NCBI RefSeq assembly: GCF_042767895.1
Contig: NC_091558.1
Span: 14,062,471 to 14,074,970, forward strand
DNA length: 12,500 bases
Origin: Penaeus vannamei
Taxonomy: Eukaryota > Arthropoda > Malacostraca > Decapoda > Penaeidae
Direction of reading: 5' to 3'
Positions 7,836-12,500 of the stretch are shown piece after piece; the first letter of the stretch is position 1; every line of letters starts with the position of its first letter. The notes beneath the pieces are model-generated. The model did not search any database. It was not told the DNA's origin and saw nothing but the letters and a program-made list of their open reading frames with translations. Made by a program: the position numbers and the translations under genes.

Positions 7836-7967
7836 AGGGAAAAGAAAGAGGTGAGGGATAGAGAGGAAATAACCAGAGAGAAGGAGAGAGAAAGAAAAAA
7901 TAGGGAAAAGGAAGGGGGAAGGGATAGAGAGGAAATAACCAGAGAGAAGAAGAGAGAGTGAAAAAAA
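7836..7967. repeat. Tandem 66-bp purine-rich duplication, about 88% identical
   Basis: 7836-7901 and 7902-7967 align without gaps over 66 bases with 8 differences by eye. The central 30 bases (from AGGGATAGAGAGG to AGAGAGAAG; 7854-7883 and 7920-7949) are identical. The unit is purine-rich but not a simple repeat. Since 66 is a multiple of three, a + frame through it reads RDREEITREK twice, but that frame also translates the GGGAGA repeat as Glu-Gly and I do not treat it as a gene. Confidence 0.9.
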
Positions 7968-8159
7968 AGTAGAAACGCGACTAATGCAATTAGAGATAAT
8001 GAAGAGGATGATAATGATTAGGCAGATAAATATAGAACTTTTAATGAGCTAAGACAGAAAGCATCAAGCTTCCCCCCCACCTCACCCCACCGAAAGGCCA
8101 CTGCACACTTCAGAAAATTGACGTAATTTGGCTGACACCCCCCCATCCCCAGGAACGCC

Positions 8160-8176
8160 CCCTCCCCCTTCTTCTC

Positions 8177-8208
<32 letters not shown>

Positions 8209-8352
8209 TCTTCTTCTTCCTCTTCCTCTTCTTCTTCCTCTTCCTCTTCCTCTCCCCTCCTCCTCCTCCTCCTCCTCCTCCTCCTCCTCCTCCTCTTCCT
8301 CCTCCTCCTCCTCTTCCTTCTCCTCCTCCTCCTCCTCCTCCTCCTCCTCTTC
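8160..8352. repeat. CTT/CTC trinucleotide microsatellite
   Basis: TTC units mixed with TCC (8166-8250), then nearly pure CTC units with a few CTT (8254-8351). Translation gives long Ser then Leu runs, so the 91-codon forward frame is not a gene. A short C-run segment (8138-8165) precedes it. Confidence 0.95.
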
Positions 8353-8681
8353 GTATCTCTCCAGGAGGGAAATTCAGGATGCTCCTACGCTGGGAAAAAA
8401 TAAGAAGATAGGTTCAGAAAGCGCGAGTTTTTTTTTTTAGTTCACGTGTTAATTTATCCATTTATCAGACATATAGTACAAGTGTTTATAATGTTCTGTG
8501 TTTTATATGTGTTGGTTATATCAGTTTATATATAGGTGATTTTTTTAATCTTGTAAAAATTATATAGCTTTTAGAACTAGATGGGATACCTTCGTGAATT
8601 GTTGAAATACTTGAAGCAACGGTTTTCTGCAGATTATATTGCTATATAATATACATTATATAATACATTGTTGTATTATTG
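8353..8681. other. AT-rich single-copy sequence, no gene
   Basis: AT-rich DNA without a long open frame. It has a T9 run near 8428 and several TATATA words (8528-8536, 8641-8665). AATACA and TGTATT just before the TG array form a 6-bp stem with a 4-base loop. CTCTCCAG near 8356 is an acceptor-like end of the CTC array, but no exon-like sequence follows. Confidence 0.6.
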
Positions 8682-8698
8682 GTGTGTGTGTGTGTGTG

Positions 8699-8779
<81 letters not shown>

Positions 8780-8795
8780 GTGTGTGTGTGTGTGT
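8682..8795. repeat. (TG)n microsatellite with two CG interruptions
   Basis: About 56 TG units with only two changes, both TG to CG (C at 8705 and 8775). The interruptions preserve purine-pyrimidine alternation, so the tract remains Z-DNA compatible throughout. The Cys-Val open frame is an artefact. Confidence 0.96.
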
Positions 8796-8881
8796 TCTTA
8801 TATCATTTAGTTTTTACGGCCATGGGCAGAGAAAGTGATGGGTGAGTAATATATCGCCTCGGTTTTTCTTTTCGTGTTTTT

Positions 8882-8990
8882 TTCCACTCCTCTCCTCTCC
8901 TCACCACTTCTCCCCTCTTCCCCACTTCTTACCTTCACCTTCTCCTTCTCTCCTTTTGCTCCCTTCCCTTCCTTCTCCGTCCCATCTCCA
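8882..8990. repeat. Irregular pyrimidine tract
   Basis: C/T-rich segment (CCTCTCCTCTCC, CTTCACCTTCTCC) without a fixed period, ending in mixed sequence (CCGACTCTATACG) and an A-rich stretch (9018-9080). Open frames on both strands are low complexity. Confidence 0.7.
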
Positions 8991-9094
8991 TCCCCGACTC
9001 TATACGTATGCGCGTAAAGAAAAATATACAAACAAGAAAAAAAAAGATAGAAGGAAACCCGGAATAGAGAAAACGTAAGAAGCAACACCGCCAC

Positions 9095-9492
9095 TCTCTC
9101 TCTCTTTTTCTCCTCCTCCTCCTCCTCCTCCTCGACCTCCTCCTCGACCATCTCCACCTCCTCCTCCTCCTCCGGAGGACCCTCCTCCACCTCCTCTCCC
9201 TCCCCCTTCCTCCTCCTCCTCCTCCTCCTCCTCCTCCCTCCTCCTCCTCCTCCTCCTCCTCCTCCTCCTCCTCCTCCTCCTCCTCCTCCTCCTCCTCCTC
9301 CTCCTCCTCCACCTCCTTCCTCCCCCTTCCTCCTCCTCCTCCCTCCTCCTCCTCCTCCTCCACCTCCTACCTTCCCCCTCCCTCCACCTCCTCCACCTCC
9401 TCCCCCTCCTCTTCCTCCCCCCCTTCCTCCTCCTCTTCCTTCCCCCCTTCCTCCTCCTCCTCCTCCTCCTCCTCCTCCTCCTCCTCCTCCTC
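9095..9492. repeat. Large CCT trinucleotide array
   Basis: Starts with short CT units (9095-9106), then CTC/CCT triplets. The purest part is 9237-9310, about 25 CCT units, with interruptions such as GACCTC, CACCTC and CTTCCCCC on both sides. The reverse complement is (GGA)n. Reverse frames encode Glu or Gly/Arg runs and are not genes. Confidence 0.97.
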
Positions 9493-9599
9493 TTACACTC
9501 TTCTCGCCAGACCCTTTTCTTGTGGATTGGCCGAAGCCTGGAGCCGAAGAGGGGAAACTCCAGAAACCATCGACCGGGCCTTACGTCACTGTGTCTTGG

Positions 9600-10065
9600 A
9601 TGGGGTCGTGGGAGGGGGGAAGAGGGGAGGAGGTGGAGGGGGGAAGATGGGGGGGAAACAGAGGGAAGGAAAATAGATGGGGGATATGGGAAAAATGGGC
9701 AAGAGGGTAAGAGATGAAAAGCGGTAGATGGGGAAGAGGGGAGAAGGTGGAGAGGGGGGTGGGGAAGGGGGGAGTGAGTAGATGGGGAATGGGGAAGAGG
9801 GGGAAAGGGATAGATGGGAAAGAGAGAAGGTGGAGAGGGGAAGATGGGAAAAAGGAAGAGGGGAGAAAGTGAAGAGGGGAGAAAGTGAAGAGGGGAAGAG
9901 AGGAGATGAAGAGGGGGAAGAGCTAAGAAGGGTGAGGATGGGAAGAAGGGGGTGGGGGAGAAAGGAGGAGGTTGGAGGGAGAAAGGATAAAATGTAAAGT
10001 CTGAAGAGGGGCAGCGGGAGAATGGGAAATGAGCGGGGGGTACGGGTAGGGAGGGGGGGGGTCCT
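9600..10065. repeat. G-rich purine tract with decayed minisatellite units
   Basis: The + strand carries dozens of G-runs of three to nine bases separated by short A-rich spacers, including G9 at 10053-10061. Words such as AGATGGGGAA, GAGGGGAGAAGGTGGA and AAGAGGGG recur irregularly. A clean local unit, GAAGAGGGGAGAAAGT, is repeated exactly at 9855-9870 and 9871-9886, with a partial third copy to 9896. Many segments fit four G-runs with short loops, so G-quadruplex formation is plausible (inference). Forward Gly-Arg-Glu frames are repeat translations. Confidence 0.85.
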
Positions 10066-10093
10066 TGTCAGCTTGTTTCCGGGACGAGATCAA

Positions 10094-10171
10094 AGTGGTT
10101 AAGGCGATGCGGGCGTCGAGAATGATGGCGGCGATATAGGTAAAGGCCATTATGGTAATGCCCCTTTTTTT
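10094..10171 (+). other. tRNA-Ser-like A-box fragment followed by T-run
   Basis: AGTGGTTAAGGCGATG (10094-10109) matches, as I recall it, the D-arm/A-box part of eukaryotic tRNA-Ser genes. The acceptor-stem side and the rest of a tRNA-Ser do not follow, and no B box (GGTTCGAnTCC) is found at the usual distance; GGTTCG near 10222 is too far. CATTA (10148-10152) and TAATG (10156-10160) form a small stem just before a T7 run (10165-10171), which would act as a Pol III terminator. It could be a broken tRNA, the head of a tRNA-derived SINE, or chance. Confidence 0.22.
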
Positions 10172-10994
10172 CTTGTTTAATCTTTGTCTCTCTTTAAGGG
10201 AATGTGGGATTTTTATGTAATGGTTCGCCTTACTCTCCAGACCCGGGGGAGACTCGCGCCCACACGTACAGTCACGCACGTACACACCAACCAAGCAACG
10301 AGACATAAAGAGCAAATGGTACGGAAATTAAAGTCAAGAAACACTCTAACGAACTGACACAAATTAGACCAAAATGGACGCCCACCGAGAGTAACAAGGA
10401 CTTTAAACCCTAGCACTCTAATTTGGCATAGCAGCAGACTTCGCTCCTGTGTGGGAAGGGTGGGCGGAAGCCGGTAAAGTAGACTCAAGCAACTCAAGCA
10501 AGCAACGAGGGTTATTTTACGTTCTTCCAAATTCTAGAAAAGTAAAAAAAATCCTTTTGTATGGGTTGCTACCGTGAATGCAGTCATCTCGCCATATTCG
10601 CGAAGGTAAGAGTGGCCTAAGATTACAAAGGGTCACAGACGTGTAGAATAACACATAACCATCGTAAAACGTTGCAACAAAAACTCCACCGCAACGGATT
10701 TCATGAATAAAAGAAATAACATCCATATGAATGGAGACGCTAGTATCAAAATAAAAGATGAAAAGGTGGAGAATTGGAAAAACAAAACAGAGCATTTATA
10801 CTAACGCCTATAGGGCAAAGTATGCGGGGTATAACAAACGAAGAGCAAGGAGGATTAAATCCGAAGTTGCACGAATTCCCATTTTGTTCACGATGCCAAT
10901 AAGCTCCACTCAAGCGCCAAGTTGCAAGTTGCTAACAAGATTGCAGACATAGCGTTGTTAGAATGCAAACCAAACCATATATATGACTACGGCA
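10172..10994. other. Single-copy sequence, no gene recognised
   Basis: Mixed, mostly AT-rich DNA free of simple repeats. Two reverse-strand ATG frames, 10795-10517 (92 codons, hydrophobic start) and 10530-10213 (105 codons), overlap by 14 bases in different frames. Neither resembles a family I know or has clear splice borders. CAAGCAACGAG occurs twice (near 10291 and 10498), GGATTAAATCC (10851-10861) is a near-perfect palindrome, and GCGAAGGTAAGA (about 10599-10610) matches a 5' splice site on the + strand without a convincing exon. Confidence 0.5.
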
Positions 10995-11092
10995 CACACA
11001 CGCCCGCATACTATCCCGTGAATGGACGTACGGTACACGAACATGCACACCGACACGCATACACACATACGTAATTGTACATACACGTGGTT
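10995..11092. repeat. Decayed CA-type dinucleotide repeat
   Basis: ACACACACG, ACACGAACA, ACACCGACACG, ATACACACATACG and ACATACACG keep a two-base rhythm with many substitutions. It is an old CA array, the only one on this strand orientation; the large TG arrays are all in the opposite sense. Confidence 0.5.
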
Positions 11093-11570
11093 AACCCCCC
11101 CACCCTCCCTACTCACACAAGCGATACCGAAATGCCTTTATCCTTTTTATCCACTTAAGATATGCATCGGATCAAATGATTCGGGGCAGCGTCTTTATAA
11201 AATATTCCACAGTATTAATCTATTTTTCATGCTGCTGTTTTTGCAGGCCAATTCTGCCTCGTGTTTCTTTTTAAAGATACATTTTTTATCAGCGTGTCAT
11301 TCGCCAGGCCCAGAAGCACAAAGCATTATAAAATTGGCTCGCTGATATTTTTAACTCTTGCCTTTATAAACTGGTAATTCAATTCTGTTGAAAAATGCAC
11401 GTTAGATTATTGTCTTTTTTATGTATCTTCCGTTGCTGTTTGTTGAATACATTTCTAACGGAGATGTGCTATTCACTAACAAGAAGGTGAGCGTTTGATG
11501 AGTGTCGAGTTGGGTTTAAAGAATAGAAAAAAAAATAAAACGAAGAGGTCAAATCCCTGATCTGTGGAAT
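11093..11570. other. AT-rich single-copy sequence with splice-like sites
   Basis: No simple repeats. It contains a strong acceptor-like sequence (ends 11246), a donor-like AAG|GTGAGC (GT at about 11488) and an AATAAA (about 11531-11536). Gene structure cannot be resolved by eye; the only exon hypothesis is the entry starting at 11247. Confidence 0.45.
11247..11345 (+). CDS. Candidate terminal exon, unknown protein
   Basis: A T-rich stretch ending TGCTGTTTTTGCAG (to 11246) is a good 3' splice site, with an AT-rich branch-point-like TATTAATC upstream. It opens 32 codons to a TGA at 11343-11345 (including ACHSPGPEAQSIIKLAR). An AATAAA lies about 190 bases downstream. The first ten residues reflect T-rich DNA; the second half is balanced. 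The frame extends upstream through the splice site to 11022, so the acceptor is not required for openness. No homology recognised; chance is the leading alternative. Confidence 0.12.
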   Translation, partial: ANSASCFFLKIHFLSACHSPGPEAQSIIKLAR

Positions 11571-11765
11571 AGTCTTTGGTGCTGAAAGCCTTTTCTAATC
11601 CGTTATTTATCATCAAGGTCTGGGAATGAGATGGTTCCTTATTCCCGAGGTCCTTTGTTTAACGGGTCTTTGGTTTCCAGAGGTTCTTATTTTGGTATTG
11701 TCTCTGTGAATCCCGAAGTTCCTGTGGTATGATTCCCAAATGAGACGTTCCCTTAGTCCTAGGCA
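11571..11765. repeat. Very diverged tandem repeat with ATTCCCGAGGTTCC motif
   Basis: Related words recur: ATTCCCGAGGTCC (11641), TTTCCAGAGGTTC (11674), AATCCCGAAGTTCC (11709) and ATTCCCAAATGAG (11732). A longer pair, AATGAGATGGTTCCTTA (about 11625) and AATGAGACGTTCCCTTA (about 11739), supports a higher-order spacing near 114 bases. The copies are strongly diverged and the unit length is unsure (about 33-35 bases). Confidence 0.4.
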
Positions 11766-11873
11766 CAGTAATTCACGGTTGCTTAATAGACAATTCGGTG
11801 TTATTAGATACTTGTGTTTATGTTTATCTATCTTGCGAATGGTTATTACACCATTATTGGTGAATGCGGCGAA

Positions 11874-12063
11874 TTAAGAAAGAAAAAATAGAAACTGGTT
11901 GCATTGAAAACAAAGTGTGTATATGGTTGTATGCAGTTCGTATTGTATGTAGGAATTAGCACATTCCGGGAATTGTTCGTGTAGACCTTCCAAAACGCCG
12001 GGAGATACTTCGCAATCCGGGAGAGAGTCGACATGACCCAGTTCCGAGATGGAAGCCACTTCT
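11874..12063 (-). CDS. Candidate reverse-strand exon, unknown protein
   Basis: Read on the reverse strand, a long pyrimidine tract (T11, then CTTCTTTTTCTTCCTCTTG) ends in ATCAAG at 12064, a textbook-looking acceptor. The frame after it is open for about 62 codons to a stop at 11876-11874. The first 38 residues are coding-like, with many G-initial codons (EVASISELGHVDSLP, then SPGVLEGLHEQFPEC); the tail becomes Phe/Leu-rich. A weak donor, GAAG|GTCTAC (GT at 11986-11985), could end it after 77 bases. There is no ATG in the good part, so it would be internal. A second reverse frame is also open. I recognise no family. Confidence 0.18.
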
Positions 12064-12075
12064 CTTGATCAAGAG
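12062..12075. repeat. 14-bp perfect palindrome
   Basis: CTCTTGATCAAGAG is identical to its reverse complement. It lies at the acceptor-like border of the reverse-strand candidate exon. One such palindrome is expected by chance in a window this long. Confidence 0.8.
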
Positions 12076-12189
12076 GAAGAAAAAGAAGCATGAAAAAAAA
12101 AAATTCAGGCATGGTTGAAAATATACATGTAGGTTCGTGTGCCCGTGTGGATGGAAAGAACAGGCAGGGCATTCGCATGTTCACTCCCC

Positions 12190-12500
12190 CGTTCTTTCTC
12201 TCCTCTTTTCTCTTCTCTTCTCCTCTCCTCTCCTCTCCTCTCCTCTCCTCTCCTCTCCTCTCCTCTCCTCTCTTCTCTTCTCTCCTCTCCTCTCCTCTCC
12301 TCTCCTCTCCTCTGCTCTCCTCTGCTCTCCTCTTCTCTTCTCTTCTCTTCTCTTCTCTTCTCTTCTCTTCTCTTCTCTTCTCTTCTCTCCTCTCCTCTCC
12401 TCTCCTCTCCTCCTCCTCTCCCTCCTCCCTCTCACCCCTCTCCTTCCCCCACACCCTCCCTTCCCCTCTCCTCTTGCCTTCCCCCTCCTCCCTCCACCTC
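12190..12500. repeat. CTCCT/CTTCT pentanucleotide block to window end
   Basis: Five-base units in blocks: TCCTC (about 12221-12270), TCTTC (to 12280), TCTCC (to about 12330, with two TCTGC variants), TCTTC (about 12331-12386) and TCTCC again (to about 12410), then an irregular C-rich pyrimidine tract that runs past the window. The reverse Arg-Glu frame (GAGAA/GAGGA) is repeat translation. Confidence 0.95.

Noticed and set aside
10222..10232. GGTTCG as a tRNA B box for the upstream A-box-like sequence
   Set aside because: It is about 125 bases downstream and lacks the ATCC part, so spacing and sequence do not fit.
10213..10795. Two overlapping reverse frames that might be one frameshifted gene
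   Set aside because: Neither shows a motif or coding bias, and joining them is not supported by any recognisable protein.
11846..12454. 202-codon reverse frame from the pentanucleotide block
   Set aside because: Its first half is Arg-Glu-Glu repeat translation. It conflicts with the better-composed reverse frame in 11874-12063.

Overview
This window looks like eukaryotic, probably animal, nuclear DNA from an intergenic or intronic region of a genome extremely rich in simple sequence repeats. Very long pure dinucleotide arrays, many interrupted pyrimidine tracts, trinucleotide blocks and a large AT-rich single-copy fraction are what one would expect from a decapod crustacean such as a penaeid shrimp. 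That identification is inference from overall texture; no diagnostic gene is present. There are no bacterial operons, ribosome binding sites, rRNA, intact tRNA, CRISPR arrays or recognisable transposon proteins. By eye, roughly two fifths of the window is simple repeat, low-complexity purine/pyrimidine tract or minisatellite. Most long open frames are translations of these repeats (runs of Ser-Leu, Cys-Val, Thr-His, Arg-Glu or Leu/Ile) and are not genes.

Layout, left to right: a degenerate TTA block (208-557) with a palindromic strand switch; single-copy DNA to about 1044; decayed GTA repeats and a purine-rich tract (1045-1490); a short CpG-bearing single-copy island (1491-1784); a 0.5 kb pyrimidine tract (1785-2298); a pure (TG)114 array running into (TATGTG)8 (2435-2712); a CpG-rich island with the best candidate coding exon (2896-3162); a purine tract; a long compound CT array (3822-4133) followed by a decayed CTCA repeat; an AT-rich stretch at 4527-4985 that is really a heavily decayed 13-bp minisatellite; TG/TTTG repeats (5230-5520); CT compound arrays at 5934-6445 and 7231-7580, with an exact 51-bp tandem duplication between them; GGGAGA repeats and a 66-bp tandem duplication (7778-7967); CTT/CTC, TG and CCT arrays (8160-9492); a G-rich tract (9600-10065); about 2.1 kb of mostly single-copy DNA (10066-12190) with a tRNA-Ser-like fragment; and a CTCCT/CTTCT pentanucleotide block reaching the window end.

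No gene can be called with confidence. Several short segments combine open frames, balanced amino acid composition and splice-like borders: 2896-3162 (+), 6996-7055 (+), 11247-11345 (+), 4318-4425 (-) and 11874-12063 (-). They are offered as exon hypotheses with low confidence, and nothing shows that they belong to one transcript. I found no previously undescribed multi-gene system. The most interesting structures are the hidden 13-bp minisatellite, the two recent-looking tandem duplications, the candidate symmetric exon, the tRNA-like fragment and the adjacent opposite-strand purine/pyrimidine tracts.
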